In this document: positions 7,996 to 17,377 of the stretch, piece after piece | How positions within the stretch are numbered: the stretch's first letter is position 1 | How the letters are laid out: every line of letters begins with the position of its first letter | Assembly: GCF_904831005.1 (NCBI RefSeq) | Contig: NZ_LR882982.1 | Span: 682,001 to 746,000, forward strand | Source of the DNA: Microbacterium hydrocarbonoxydans | Lineage (GTDB): Bacteria; Actinomycetota; Actinomycetes; Actinomycetales; Microbacteriaceae | Reading direction: 5' to 3' | Length of the DNA stretch: 64,000 nt | Program-made: the position numbers and the translations under genes | Notes under the pieces: model-generated | The model's input: the letters and a program-made list of their open reading frames with translations, nothing else | Databases searched by the model: none | Told to the model about the DNA's origin: nothing

Positions 7996-9148
7996 GCGAA
8001 TCCTGCACACCTCCGACTGGCATATCGGCCGCACCTTCCATGGCAACTCGACCATGGGCGCGCTGGCCGAGGTCCTCGGGGCGCTCACCGAGCAGGTCCG
8101 GGAGAACTCGGTCGACGTCGTCGTGGTCGCCGGCGACGTGTTCGATTCCGCCACGCCCGCGGCCGGCGCCTACACACTCCTCGGGGATGCCCTGGTCGCA
8201 CTGCACGCCACAGGCGCCCGGGTGATCGTCACGAGCGGCAACCATGACTCCGCCGCTCGTCTCGGATTCCAGGCTCGCCTGCTGCGCGAGGGAATCCACG
8301 TGCTCACCGACCCTCTCGCGATCGGGACACCCGTCACGGTGGCAGACGCGGACGGGCCGGTGCACTTCTTCGGCATCCCGTATCTCGAACCGGCGATCGT
8401 CCGGCAGCATTGGCCCGAGGCCGAGCTCCGCGCTCAGGCGCAGACGCTCGCCCACGCCATGGATCTCGTCCGCGAGGGCATGCGCGAGAATCCCGGCCGT
8501 TCCGTCGCGATCGCGCACTGCTTCGCTGCAGGAGTCGATGCCACGATCGGTCTCGAGCGCGAGGTCCGCCAGGGTGGGCTCGACGTCGTGCCGCTCGCCG
8601 TCTTCGACGGTCCCGACTATGTCGCGCTCGGACACATCCACGGCCGTCAGCAGGTGAGCGAGCGCGTGCGGTACTCGGGGGCACCCCTGCACTACAGTTT
8701 CGGCGAGCAGAACAAGCCCCGTGGATCCTGGCTGGTCGACCTCGATGAGACCGGGCTGGCCTCTGTCGAGTGGCTCGAGCTGCCCGTGCCGCGCAGGCTC
8801 GTGACCATCACCGGTTCCCTCGAAGAGATCCTCTCGGCCGCGAACGTCGCGGCGCACGCAGAAGACTGGGTGTGCGCGGTCTACACCGATCCGCTGGCTC
8901 AGACCGAACCCATGCGACGGCTGCGCGAGCAGTATCCGTACTGCGCCATGGTGCAGCACCGGCCCGACGAGGTGGCGGAGACCATCGAGCGCTCATACGT
9001 GCAGCGCCTCCGCGGTGCGGTCACTGATGCCGAGCGGATCGAGGCATTCCTCGAGCACGTCCGCTCCGGGCACGGCCCGAGCGAGCGCGAGGGGGAGCTG
9101 ATCCGCGAGGTCCTCGATGATCGCGTGCGATCCGAGGCGCTGGTCTGA
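7994..9148 (+). CDS. sbcD: Exonuclease SbcCD, nuclease subunit SbcD
   Basis: A 384-residue Mre11-type metallophosphoesterase. The manganese-site motifs are in order: MRILHTSDWHIG at the N-terminus (D8, H10), VVAGDVFDSA, TSGNHDSAARLG, and the later VAIAHCFAAG and YVALGHIHG. The C-terminal cap and DNA-binding region is shorter than in E. coli. With SbcC it forms the nuclease that opens DNA hairpins and processes blocked double-strand ends. ATG 7994 is preferred: TAGCGT at 7982-7987 is 6 bases upstream (leaderless), although a GTG lies two codons earlier. The sbcC gene follows after 93 bases. Confidence 0.95.
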   Translation: MRILHTSDWHIGRTFHGNSTMGALAEVLGALTEQVRENSVDVVVVAGDVFDSATPAAGAYTLLGDALVALHATGARVIVTSGNHDSAARLGFQARLLREGIHVLTDPLAIGTPVTVADADGPVHFFGIPYLEPAIVRQHWPEAELRAQAQTLAHAMDLVREGMRENPGRSVAIAHCFAAGVDATIGLEREVRQGGLDVVPLAVFDGPDYVALGHIHGRQQVSERVRYSGAPLHYSFGEQNKPRGSWLVDLDETGLASVEWLELPVPRRLVTITGSLEEILSAANVAAHAEDWVCAVYTDPLAQTEPMRRLREQYPYCAMVQHRPDEVAETIERSYVQRLRGAVTDAERIEAFLEHVRSGHGPSEREGELIREVLDDRVRSEALV

Positions 9149-9241
9149 TCCGCCGATGATTCGACGTCGCCCTCCGATCGTCCGACTTCGTCCTCCGGCG
9201 AGCGGATCCACAGCCATCCATACCGCTGGCGAGCGCGCCTG

Positions 9242-12235
9242 ATGCGTCTGCACCGATTGGAAGTCGAGGGCTTCGGACCGTTCCGCGAACGTCAGGTCGT
9301 CGATTTCGACGTGTTCGCCGACGACGGGATCTTCCTCATCGCCGGCCGCACCGGAGCGGGCAAATCGAGCATCCTCGATGCCGTGTGCTTCGGACTCTAC
9401 GGCGGTGTCCCGCGGTACGAGGGCGGAGAGAAGCGGCTGCGAAGCGACCACTGCGGCCCCGATGACATCACCGAGGTCGTCGTCGACTTCAGCACTCCGG
9501 CCGGACGATACCGCGTGCGGCGTTCCCCCGACTACGAGCGTCCGAAGAAGCGCGGCGGAGGAACGACAGTGCAGCCCGCCGCAGTACAGCTCGACGTGCT
9601 CGTCGACGATCGTTGGATCGGTCTCGCCGCGAAGGAGCGCGAAGCCGCGCACGAGCTCGACGGAATACTTCAACTGAGCCGGGAGCAGTTCCTTCAGGTC
9701 ATCCTGCTCGCTCAGAATCGATTTTCCGAGTTTCTGCTCGCGGGCAGCAGGGAACGTCAGTCCCTGTTGCGGCGTCTCTTCGGCACCGAGCGCTTCGAAG
9801 ACGTGCAGGCGCGGTTCGATGAGCGGCGCAGAGCGGCTGAGCACGCGCTCGGTGCGCGACTCGCCACAGTGACCGCGCGCCTCGACGAAGCAGAGCGTCT
9901 CGTCGACAGCGCGTCCCTCGGCGCCGATCCGAGCGACGACGACACGCAGGGAATCGGCCGTGCGGCAGCACCGGGAGAGTCCGCCGACGCGCGTCTGACC
10001 GCCCTCGGGCGAGCGCGGGCACGGGCGATGTATCGTGCCGAGCGTCGCGACGCCGAGCGGATCGAGGCGCAGGCACGATCGGTCGCGGCCGATGAGCGTC
10101 TGACGGCGATACGCGATGATCAGCGGGCGCAAGTCGAACGCGACAGGGCGAGGAAGGCTCTGGAAGCGCTCGACTCCGAAGAGCCGGAGATCGCCCGTGC
10201 GCGCACTGAGCTCGACGACGCTCGTGCCGCCGAGGTGCTGCGTGCGCCGATCACCGCGGCCGCGAGGGCACGGTCGCTGCTCGACGCGGCGGTCGACGCC
10301 GAGGTGCGGGCTCGTGACGAATGGCGCGCTGTCGGTCCCGAGGTCGAGGACCTCGAGCAGTGGGTCGAAGAAGAGACGAAGGCGACCGGCGCCTGGCAGC
10401 GGGCCGCAGTGCTCGAGCGCACCTCGGCCGATCGTGAGCGCGAACGCGAATCCGCCGAAGAAGCCGTGCGTATCGCGACGGAACGGCTCGAGGCGGGGGA
10501 GCGCGAGCGCGAAGCTCTTCCGGCACGCCGCGACGAGCTGCGGATCGATCGCGAGGCCACGCGGCGAGTGGCCGACAGGGCCGCTGATCTCGTCGCGGCA
10601 CGGGACGCTGCGGCCGTGCGGCTCGCGGCTGCACGCGACACTGAGCGTCTCCGCGTCGAGCGCGAGGCTGCAGACCATGTGCTGGCCGCGTGCAGCGCAG
10701 CGCTCGCCGACGCCCAGGCGGTGCTCGCCGAGCTGCGCAGGCGGCGTCTCGACGGCTTCTCCGGCGAGCTGGCGGTGGGGCTCGTCGCCGGACGACCATG
10801 TCCGGTGTGCGGTTCCTCCGAGCACCCCGCTCCGGCCGAGCACGCCGACCCGGTCTCGGCCGGCGATGTGGACTCCGCCGAGTCCGATCGTGACCGAGCC
10901 GCCACGCGTGAGCGCGAGGCGTCCGAGCGCGCTGCCGAGCTGAGGGCGGAGTATGCCGTGGCCGAGTCTCGCGCCGACGGGAGGACCGTCGAGATCGCCT
11001 CCGACGAGCTGATCAGTGCAGAGGAGGAGCTCACGCAGAGCGTTGCTGCCGAGGAACGGTGCACGCAGCTCGATGTGCTCCTCGAGGAACTCGCCCTGAG
11101 ACTCCGCCGTCTCGACGACGAGCGGGAGCGCGACGTGGCGACGCTCGCGTCCTCTCGCGAGACGGCGGCGCTGATCACGCAGCGCATCGCCGACGCCGAC
11201 TCGGCGATCGACGAAGCGCGCGGATCGTTCGCGTCGGTCGCCGAACGCCTGGCGCAGGCCACGGCGCAGATTCGGGCGGCCTCACGAGCTGTCGAGGCGT
11301 CGGCCGAGCGTGTTCGCCGCTCCGACGCCGACGTGGAGGCGCGGGGTGCCCTCGACGCCGCGCTCGGGGGATCGGCGTTCGACGACGTCACAGCCGTCGA
11401 GAGCGCTCTGCGGTCGTCGGCTGTGCAGGCATCGCTCGAGAGCCGCATCGCACAGCATGCGATCGAGCGCGAGAAGGAACGGTCGATCCTTCTTCCGCTC
11501 GAACTGCGCACGCTGCCCGAAGAGCCCATCGACGTGTCTCCGGCGGAAGCTGCGTCACTGGTTGCCCGCGAGCAGTGGTCGCAGGCGGTCGACGAGGCGA
11601 GTCGTGCTGCAGCGGTGGCCGAGCAGCTCGTGGGCCTCATCGAGTCGGCCGCCGAGGAGAACGAGCGGATCACCGAGGCGCTGTCGGACTTCGAGATCCT
11701 TCGCGGACTCGCCGATGCTCTCGCGGGGCGCGGGGCCAACACGCACAAGATGACGTTGGAGACCTTCGTCCTCGCCGCCGAGCTCGAAGAGATCGTCGAT
11801 GCGGCGAATCGTCGACTCGGTGACATGTCGACGGGGAGATACCAGCTCCGTCACTCGGATGCGCTCGCCGCGCGCGGAGCGGCGTCAGGACTCGGGATCG
11901 TCGTGTTCGATGCCTTCACCGGGCAGACGCGGCCCGCCCAATCGCTCTCCGGGGGTGAGACCTTCCTCAGCTCGCTCGCGCTGGCGCTCGGCCTCGCCGA
12001 GGTCGTCACGGCACGCGCAGGAGGAATCCGTCTCGACACGCTGTTCATCGACGAGGGGTTCGGATCACTCGACGGCGACACGCTCGACGTCGCGATGCGC
12101 ACACTCGACGAGCTTCGACAGGGGGGCCGCACGGTCGGCGTGATCAGCCACGTCGAAGCCATGCAGGAGCAGATCCCGGCGCAGCTCCGGGTGCGGGCGA
12201 CCTCTGAGGGGCCGAGCGTCATCGAATCCCGCTGA
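9242..12235 (+). CDS. sbcC: Exonuclease SbcCD, ATPase subunit SbcC
   Basis: A 997-residue Rad50-like SMC ATPase. The Walker A GRTGAGKSS lies at residues 35-43. Two long Arg/Glu/Ala-rich coiled-coil arms flank a zinc hook CPVCGSSEH near residue 520. The ABC signature LSGGETFLSSLAL is near residue 902 and the Walker B LFIDEGFGSLD near 934. All essential ATPase and hook residues are intact. It acts with SbcD at DNA hairpins and double-strand breaks in the cytoplasm. The start follows the sbcD stop by 93 bases with no strong ribosome site visible, so an internal promoter is possible. Confidence 0.95.
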   Translation: MRLHRLEVEGFGPFRERQVVDFDVFADDGIFLIAGRTGAGKSSILDAVCFGLYGGVPRYEGGEKRLRSDHCGPDDITEVVVDFSTPAGRYRVRRSPDYERPKKRGGGTTVQPAAVQLDVLVDDRWIGLAAKEREAAHELDGILQLSREQFLQVILLAQNRFSEFLLAGSRERQSLLRRLFGTERFEDVQARFDERRRAAEHALGARLATVTARLDEAERLVDSASLGADPSDDDTQGIGRAAAPGESADARLTALGRARARAMYRAERRDAERIEAQARSVAADERLTAIRDDQRAQVERDRARKALEALDSEEPEIARARTELDDARAAEVLRAPITAAARARSLLDAAVDAEVRARDEWRAVGPEVEDLEQWVEEETKATGAWQRAAVLERTSADRERERESAEEAVRIATERLEAGEREREALPARRDELRIDREATRRVADRAADLVAARDAAAVRLAAARDTERLRVEREAADHVLAACSAALADAQAVLAELRRRRLDGFSGELAVGLVAGRPCPVCGSSEHPAPAEHADPVSAGDVDSAESDRDRAATREREASERAAELRAEYAVAESRADGRTVEIASDELISAEEELTQSVAAEERCTQLDVLLEELALRLRRLDDERERDVATLASSRETAALITQRIADADSAIDEARGSFASVAERLAQATAQIRAASRAVEASAERVRRSDADVEARGALDAALGGSAFDDVTAVESALRSSAVQASLESRIAQHAIEREKERSILLPLELRTLPEEPIDVSPAEAASLVAREQWSQAVDEASRAAAVAEQLVGLIESAAEENERITEALSDFEILRGLADALAGRGANTHKMTLETFVLAAELEEIVDAANRRLGDMSTGRYQLRHSDALAARGAASGLGIVVFDAFTGQTRPAQSLSGGETFLSSLALALGLAEVVTARAGGIRLDTLFIDEGFGSLDGDTLDVAMRTLDELRQGGRTVGVISHVEAMQEQIPAQLRVRATSEGPSVIESR

Positions 12236-12252
12236 GTCACGCTCTCGTCGCC

Positions 12253-12289
12253 GCAGACGCGGCGTGCAGACGCGGCGTGCAGACGCCGT
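12253..12289. repeat. Short tandem 13-base repeat between convergent genes
   Basis: GCAGACGCGGCGT occurs twice back to back (12253-12265, 12266-12278), followed by a partial third copy (GCAGACGCCGT). It lies between the end of sbcC and the end of the mtnN-like gene. It is probably slippage-derived spacer; no stem-loop with a T tract is evident. Confidence 0.6.
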
Positions 12290-12295
12290 CAGATG

Positions 12296-12853
12296 TCAGA
12301 CGCCGTACTCCTGTCGGATCACTTCACGGAGCTGGGCACTGCAGCGGGCGATCGCCTCGCGGAAATCGACGAGCGCGCCGTCCTCGGCCCGGTCGGAGAT
12401 GGCGCGGAACGCACGGATCGGTACTCCGAACTGCTGGGCGACCCAGATGTACGCGTAGGTCTCCATGTCGACCAGTCCCGCGCCCGAGGGGCGGATGACC
12501 GCAGTGATCCCGGCATCCCCGACGAAGCTGTCGCCTGTGGCGATCAGCACTCCCTCACGGCCGGTCGAGACCCGCGCCGGCAGCGAGACGTGCTGGCCTG
12601 GCACACCGTCGAGATCGAACACATCGTGCTGCAGCGCACTGCCGATCTCGTGCACCGTCGCGTCGAGTTCAGGGTCGATGCCGCCCGCGGTGCCGACGAC
12701 GACCACCTCGGAGTACTGTTCGGCGTCGAGCGCGCGGGTGAGGGCGAACACCGCCTGCATCTTGCCTTCGCCGGTCACGAGCTGATCGAATCCCTCGAGC
12801 TTCTCCGGGAATGCGGCGAGTTCGGAGGCCATGGCGGCGACGAGAAGTTTCAC
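12296..12853 (-). CDS. mtnN: 5'-methylthioadenosine/S-adenosylhomocysteine nucleosidase-like protein
   Basis: A 185-residue purine nucleoside phosphorylase-fold enzyme, expected to hydrolyse methylthioadenosine or S-adenosylhomocysteine to adenine plus the thioribose in the methionine/SAM salvage pathway. Diagnostic pieces are present: the N-terminal strand MKLLVAAMASELAAF, a VVGTAGGIDP phosphate-site-like loop, the substrate motif LVDMETYAYIWVAQQFGVP, and RAISDRAED with the catalytic Asp. It is shorter than E. coli MtnN (about 230 residues), so substrate preference is less certain. The start is a GTG with GAGGAT 6 bases upstream. It is divergent from nadE across a 113-base region holding a palindrome. 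Confidence 0.75.
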   Translation of the reverse strand: MKLLVAAMASELAAFPEKLEGFDQLVTGEGKMQAVFALTRALDAEQYSEVVVVGTAGGIDPELDATVHEIGSALQHDVFDLDGVPGQHVSLPARVSTGREGVLIATGDSFVGDAGITAVIRPSGAGLVDMETYAYIWVAQQFGVPIRAFRAISDRAEDGALVDFREAIARCSAQLREVIRQEYGV

Positions 12854-12903
12854 TCCGCCATCCTCTCAGGTGCATCGACCACCGCGAAGTCAAGTGCGTC
12901 CCG

Positions 12904-12948
12904 CCGACGTCATCTCGATGTAACACTGGTGGAGGATACTGACGTCGG
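12904..12948. promoter_or_regulatory. Inverted repeat spanning the nadE promoter region
   Basis: CCGACGTCA (12904-12912) and its perfect complement TGACGTCGG (12940-12948) flank a 27-base centre. A GATACT -10-like hexamer (12935-12940) abuts the right arm, and the nadE ribosome site GGAGG follows. The layout suggests an operator for nadE or the divergent nucleosidase gene. The sequence does not match the NrtR or NiaR consensus as I know them. Confidence 0.4.
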
Positions 12949-12966
12949 GGAGACCGGAGGAATCAC

Positions 12967-13785
12967 ATGACCCTGCAGCAGCAGATCTCTGAAGCGCTCG
13001 GAGTGAAGTCCGAGATCGACCCCGAAGTCGAGGTGGAGCGACGTGTGCAGTTCCTCGTCGACTACCTGCGCACCACAGGGGCCAAGGGCTTCGTGCTCGG
13101 CATCTCGGGCGGCCAGGACTCGACGCTCGCGGGGCGTCTCGCCCAGCTCGCCGTCGAGCGGGTGCGTGCCGAGGGCGGCGAGGCGAAGTTCCTCGCAGTG
13201 CGGCTTCCGTACCGAGTGCAGAAGGACGCGGCGGATGCACAGGCGGCGCTCGAGTTCATCGAGCCCGATGCCTCGGTCGAGGTCAACATCCAGAACGGCG
13301 TGGACGGGGTCGAAGAAGACATCGAGTTCGCGGTCACGAGCGACATCAGCGACTTCAATCGAGGCAACATCAAGGCGCGACTGCGCATGGTGACGCAGTA
13401 CGCCCTGGCAGGGCATGACGGACTCCTCGTGATCGGCACCGACCACGCGGCAGAGGCGGTCACGGGGTTCTACACGAAGTTCGGCGACGGGGCAGCCGAC
13501 ATCCTCCCGCTCTCGGGGCTCACCAAACGCCAGGGACGCTCGCTGCTCCTCCTGCTGGGAGCCCCCGACCAGCTCGCCTACAAGGTGCCGACCGCCGACC
13601 TGCTCGACGGGCAACCGGGTCGCGCCGACGAGGACGAACTCGGGCTCACGTACGAGCAGATCGACGACTTCCTCGAGGGGCGTCAGGTCGACCCCGATGC
13701 AGCGGGTCGCATCGAGTCGCGCTATCTCGCCACACAGCACAAACGCAACCTGCCCGTCACGCCCGACGACACCTGGTGGCGATGA
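12967..13785 (+). CDS. nadE: Ammonia-dependent NAD(+) synthetase
   Basis: A 272-residue N-type ATP pyrophosphatase that amidates nicotinate adenine dinucleotide with ammonia to give NAD, the last step of NAD synthesis. The P-loop SGGQDST is at residues 47-53. Other conserved segments are [21 protein letters not shown], the GLTKRQGR loop, and a C-terminal [14 protein letters not shown]. The length matches the short NH3-dependent form (E. coli 275 residues); there is no N-terminal glutaminase domain, unlike mycobacterial NadE. The ribosome site GGAGG is 7 bases upstream of the ATG. Confidence 0.95.
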   Translation: MTLQQQISEALGVKSEIDPEVEVERRVQFLVDYLRTTGAKGFVLGISGGQDSTLAGRLAQLAVERVRAEGGEAKFLAVRLPYRVQKDAADAQAALEFIEPDASVEVNIQNGVDGVEEDIEFAVTSDISDFNRGNIKARLRMVTQYALAGHDGLLVIGTDHAAEAVTGFYTKFGDGAADILPLSGLTKRQGRSLLLLLGAPDQLAYKVPTADLLDGQPGRADEDELGLTYEQIDDFLEGRQVDPDAAGRIESRYLATQHKRNLPVTPDDTWWR

Positions 13786-13852
13786 CGCTCGTCTGAACGC
13801 CCGTGTCGGAGGCCGCGGCTAGTGTCGAAGCATCCGAGAGAACGGGAGCATC

Positions 13853-16800
13853 GTGCGGATCGACACTCAGGCGCAGCGCGTCATCTGGAGCGCGAGCGAC
13901 CTCAAGGCGGCCGCCGAATGCGAGTTCGCGTGGTGCCGCGCCATCGACGCGAAGCTCGGCCGCGTCCCCGCGGTGGAGGAGCCCGACGACGCGACTCTCG
14001 CACGCGCAGCCCTGCTCGGTGACGTGCACGAGCAGAATGTGCTCGCGCGCTACATCGACGAACTCGGCCCCGATCGAGTGCACCTCGTCGACAAGGTCTC
14101 GTCCGTCGACGCCGAGGCGCTCGCGGCAGCCGTCGACGAGACGGTGCGCGCGCTCGGGTCCAAGGCTGTCGTCGTCTTCCAGGCGGCTTTCGCGACACCG
14201 GAGTTCGTCGGGTTCGCTGACTTCCTGAAGCGCGATGACGACGGCCGGTGGCGCGTGCAGGACTCGAAGCTGGCCCGCAAGGCTCGGGTCACCGCGCTCA
14301 TGCAGCTCGCGGCATATGTCGACCAGCTCGACCGACTGGGCATTCCGCGGTCCGACGAGGTCGACCTCATTCTCGGCGACGGCACGCTGAGCACGCACTC
14401 CGTCGACGACCTTCTTCCGCTGTTCCACGTGCGACGTGCGCGCTTGCGCGCGCTCATCGCCGATCGCCGGATCGACGAGGCTGCGGCCGGTGCGCCGCTC
14501 GCATGGGGCGACGACCGGGGCGATCTCGAGGTGGTGGCGTGCGGACGCTGCGCCACGTGCGAGGAACAGGTGACCGCGCACCGCGATCTGCTGATGGTCG
14601 CGCGTATGCGCCCAGTCCAGCGAGCGCGACTGAGGGCAGCGGGGATCGAGACCATCGACGCGCTGGCGGACGCTTCGGGGGCCCCCGCCGGCATGAACAC
14701 CGACACGTTCGAGACTCTGCGGGCCCAGGCGCGACTGCAGATCAGGGCGGACGCCGACGGTGCGCCGACCTACGACGTGCACTATGCGGCGGCCATCCAC
14801 ACGCTGCCGGTACCGAGCCACGGAGACATCTTCTTCGACTTCGAAGGCGACCCGCTCTACACCGAGCCCGCGCCCGACGGGCAGGCTCAGTGGGGGATCG
14901 ACTACCTCTTCGGATGGGTCGACAACGCCGATCAGTACTCTGCGATCTGGGCGCACGACTTCGCGGCGGAGCGCGAAGCGTTCGAGAGGTTCCTCGACTT
15001 CGTGAAGGTGCGGCGCGCGGCCCATCCGGGCATGCACATCTATCACTACGCCCCGTACGAGACCTCGCACCTGGTGGCCATGGCCGCTCGGCACGGCGTT
15101 CGCGAGGGCGAGGTCGACCGACTGCTGCGCGAAGGTGTGTTCGTCGACCTCTATCCGCTGGTCCTTCGCACCGTGCGCGTCGGGACCCGGTCGTATTCGA
15201 TCAAGAAGCTCGAGCCTCTGTACATGGGGGAAGACGTGCGCACGAGCGACGTGCAGAAGGGTGACGACTCGATCGTGCAGTACGTCGCCGCGCGCGAACT
15301 CGCGGCCGCGGGCGAGCAGGCCGAGGCCGATGCCGTGTTCGCCGACCTCGCAGACTACAACCGCTACGACTGCGTCTCGACCCGGCGCCTTCGCAACTGG
15401 CTCATCGAGATCGCGAAGAGGGAGGGGGTGAACCCCGCCCCGCCCGACGAAGCGGACGAGGTGATCTACGAGCCGTCGCCACGATCCGTGTCACTGCTCG
15501 CCGATGCGGAACGTGCGGTAGATGCCGGTGAAGACGGTCAGGTGCATCGCATCGCGGCGGCGGCGATCGACTACTTCCCCCGAGAGGCGAAGAGCTTCTG
15601 GGTCTCGCACTTCCAGCGACTCCGCGAACCGGTCACGATGTGGGAGGGCACGCGCGACGTCGTGCGAGTCGACCGTGCCTCCTCGCGCATACAGCGCGAC
15701 TGGAGTGTCGCCGAAGGCAGGCGAGTGATGTCGAGAGACGTCGAGATCCGCGGTGAGGTATCTCCGGGCACGACCCTGGGGGTGGGATCCCAGCCGTTCG
15801 CCCTGTATTCCGTGCCGGCTCCCTTCGACACGGAGGCTCCGTCACGAGCGGTGCACATCCCCCACACGGTCACGGTCTCCGAGCTGCTCGATGACGGCTA
15901 TCTGATCACCGAGACGGCGATCCAGGGACAGACCTGGGACGAGTTCCCCGTCGCCCTCACCCCGGCGGCGCCACCGCGAGTCGCCTCGCTGCAGGGGGCT
16001 ATCGACGAGTGGGCGGATTCCATCCATGTGGCCGCCCCCGGGTTCCCGCGCGATGCGGCCACCGACATCCTTCGCCGGATCCCTCCGCGCACGCTGTCCG
16101 GCGACCCGCTGCCCGAGCAGGGCGACGATGCGATCGACGCCATCGTACGAGGCGTGCTCGATCTCGACCGCAGCTACCTCGCGGTGCAGGGACCTCCTGG
16201 CACGGGCAAGACCTACACGGGCTCGCAGGTGATCGCCCGGCTGGTGAAGGAGCACGGATTCCGGATCGGTGTCGTGGCGCAGTCTCACGCGATCATCGAG
16301 AACCTGCTCGAGCGGGTGGTCGCCGACGGCGTGCCGGCGAGCCAGGTCGGCAAGGCCCCGAAAGACCCATCGATCGAGCCGGCCTACACGGTCATCCCCA
16401 AGAACGGCATGGCATCGTTCCTCGGCGAGCATGCCGACCACGGTGCGGTCGTCGGCGGCACCGCGTGGGACTTCAGCAACACTGCCCGTGTCGAGCGGGC
16501 GGGACTCGATCTCCTCGTGGTCGACGAGGCGGGGCAGTTCTCGCTGGCGTCCACGATCGCCGTGGCCGCCGGAGCGAAGAACCTGCTGCTCCTGGGCGAT
16601 CCGCAGCAGCTTCCTCAGGTCAGCCAGGGCGCGCACCCCGAGCCGGTCGATACGTCGGCGCTCGGGTGGGTGATGGACGGCGACGCGGTGATCAGGCCCG
16701 ACTACGGCTATTTCCTCGCGAAGTCGTGGCGCATGCATCCGTTCGTCGCCGCTCCGGTCTCCCAGCTCGCATACGCGGGCCAGCTCGCCTCCGCTCCGGG

Positions 16801-17323
16801 AACCGAGCTGCGATCGATCGACGGTGTCGCAGCGGGACTCCACGTCGCCCCCCTGCGACACCGGGGCAACGCCACCGAGTCGCCGGAAGAGGCCGCCGAG
16901 GTCGTGGCGCTGGTGCGCAGTCTTGTCGGACGCACGTTCACCGACAATGACGCGGATGCGACAGAGCGTCCGCTCGCCCAGCACGACATCATCGTCGTCG
17001 CACCGTACAACGCTCAGAGGCAGACCGTTCATGACGCGCTCGGCGCTGCCGGCTTCCCGGATGTGCCGGTAGGCACGGTCGACAACTTCCAGGGCAAGGA
17101 GGCGGTGGTGTCGATCACGACGCTCGCCGCGTCGAGTGGCCGCGATGCTCCCCGTGGCCCGGAATTCCTGCTCCTGCAGAATCGGCTCAATGTGGCGATC
17201 TCACGCGCGCAGGTCGCGGCATACCTCATCTACTCGCCTGCACTGCTCGATGATCTTCCACGCACACCCGAAGGCGTGGCGAGACTCAGCGCTTTCGCCC
17301 GACTCGTCGGTGTGGGTGGCTGA
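13853..17323 (+). CDS. TM0106-family RecB-like nuclease fused to a superfamily 1 helicase
   Basis: 1156 residues in two parts. The first ~500 residues resemble TM0106-type RecB-like nucleases: an N-terminal AAECEFAWCRAIDAK segment, a WRVQDSKLARKAR strand (Asp and Lys of the PD-(D/E)xK fold), a four-Cys cluster (ACGRCATCEEQ plus an earlier cysteine), and a DnaQ-like IFFDFEGDP motif. The second half is an SF1 DNA2/UPF1-like helicase: P-loop QGPPGTGKTYTG near residue 779, Walker B LLVVDEAGQF near 888, LGDPQQLPQVSQGA, and C-terminal VGTVDNFQGKEA and NRLNVAISRAQ. It probably processes DNA ends or RNA-DNA structures; the exact role is unknown. Start is a GTG after GGGAG. Confidence 0.85.
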   Translation: MRIDTQAQRVIWSASDLKAAAECEFAWCRAIDAKLGRVPAVEEPDDATLARAALLGDVHEQNVLARYIDELGPDRVHLVDKVSSVDAEALAAAVDETVRALGSKAVVVFQAAFATPEFVGFADFLKRDDDGRWRVQDSKLARKARVTALMQLAAYVDQLDRLGIPRSDEVDLILGDGTLSTHSVDDLLPLFHVRRARLRALIADRRIDEAAAGAPLAWGDDRGDLEVVACGRCATCEEQVTAHRDLLMVARMRPVQRARLRAAGIETIDALADASGAPAGMNTDTFETLRAQARLQIRADADGAPTYDVHYAAAIHTLPVPSHGDIFFDFEGDPLYTEPAPDGQAQWGIDYLFGWVDNADQYSAIWAHDFAAEREAFERFLDFVKVRRAAHPGMHIYHYAPYETSHLVAMAARHGVREGEVDRLLREGVFVDLYPLVLRTVRVGTRSYSIKKLEPLYMGEDVRTSDVQKGDDSIVQYVAARELAAAGEQAEADAVFADLADYNRYDCVSTRRLRNWLIEIAKREGVNPAPPDEADEVIYEPSPRSVSLLADAERAVDAGEDGQVHRIAAAAIDYFPREAKSFWVSHFQRLREPVTMWEGTRDVVRVDRASSRIQRDWSVAEGRRVMSRDVEIRGEVSPGTTLGVGSQPFALYSVPAPFDTEAPSRAVHIPHTVTVSELLDDGYLITETAIQGQTWDEFPVALTPAAPPRVASLQGAIDEWADSIHVAAPGFPRDAATDILRRIPPRTLSGDPLPEQGDDAIDAIVRGVLDLDRSYLAVQGPPGTGKTYTGSQVIARLVKEHGFRIGVVAQSHAIIENLLERVVADGVPASQVGKAPKDPSIEPAYTVIPKNGMASFLGEHADHGAVVGGTAWDFSNTARVERAGLDLLVVDEAGQFSLASTIAVAAGAKNLLLLGDPQQLPQVSQGAHPEPVDTSALGWVMDGDAVIRPDYGYFLAKSWRMHPFVAAPVSQLAYAGQLASAPGTELRSIDGVAAGLHVAPLRHRGNATESPEEAAEVVALVRSLVGRTFTDNDADATERPLAQHDIIVVAPYNAQRQTVHDALGAAGFPDVPVGTVDNFQGKEAVVSITTLAASSGRDAPRGPEFLLLQNRLNVAISRAQVAAYLIYSPALLDDLPRTPEGVARLSAFARLVGVGG

Positions 17324-17340
17324 GAGCACCGGCGACATGG

Positions 17341-17358
17341 CGCGCCCAGAGGGGCGCG
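17341..17358. terminator. GC-rich hairpin between convergent nuclease-helicase and upp genes
   Basis: CGCGCCC (17341-17347) and GGGCGCG (17352-17358) form a 7-bp perfect stem with an AGAG loop. It lies in the 54-base convergent gap and could stop transcription from both sides, but there is no T tract, so it may act with Rho or only as a stabiliser. Confidence 0.35.
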
Positions 17359-17377
17359 GCCACCGATCTCCTCGAGG

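Noticed and set aside
8993..10843. 616-residue minus-strand frame opposite sbcC
   Set aside because: It is an antisense shadow created by GC codon periodicity; sbcC motifs on the plus strand are complete and no ribosome site or family match supports the reverse frame.
10120..11826. 568-residue Ser/Arg-rich minus-strand frame
   Set aside because: It is another antisense shadow of sbcC with low-complexity composition.
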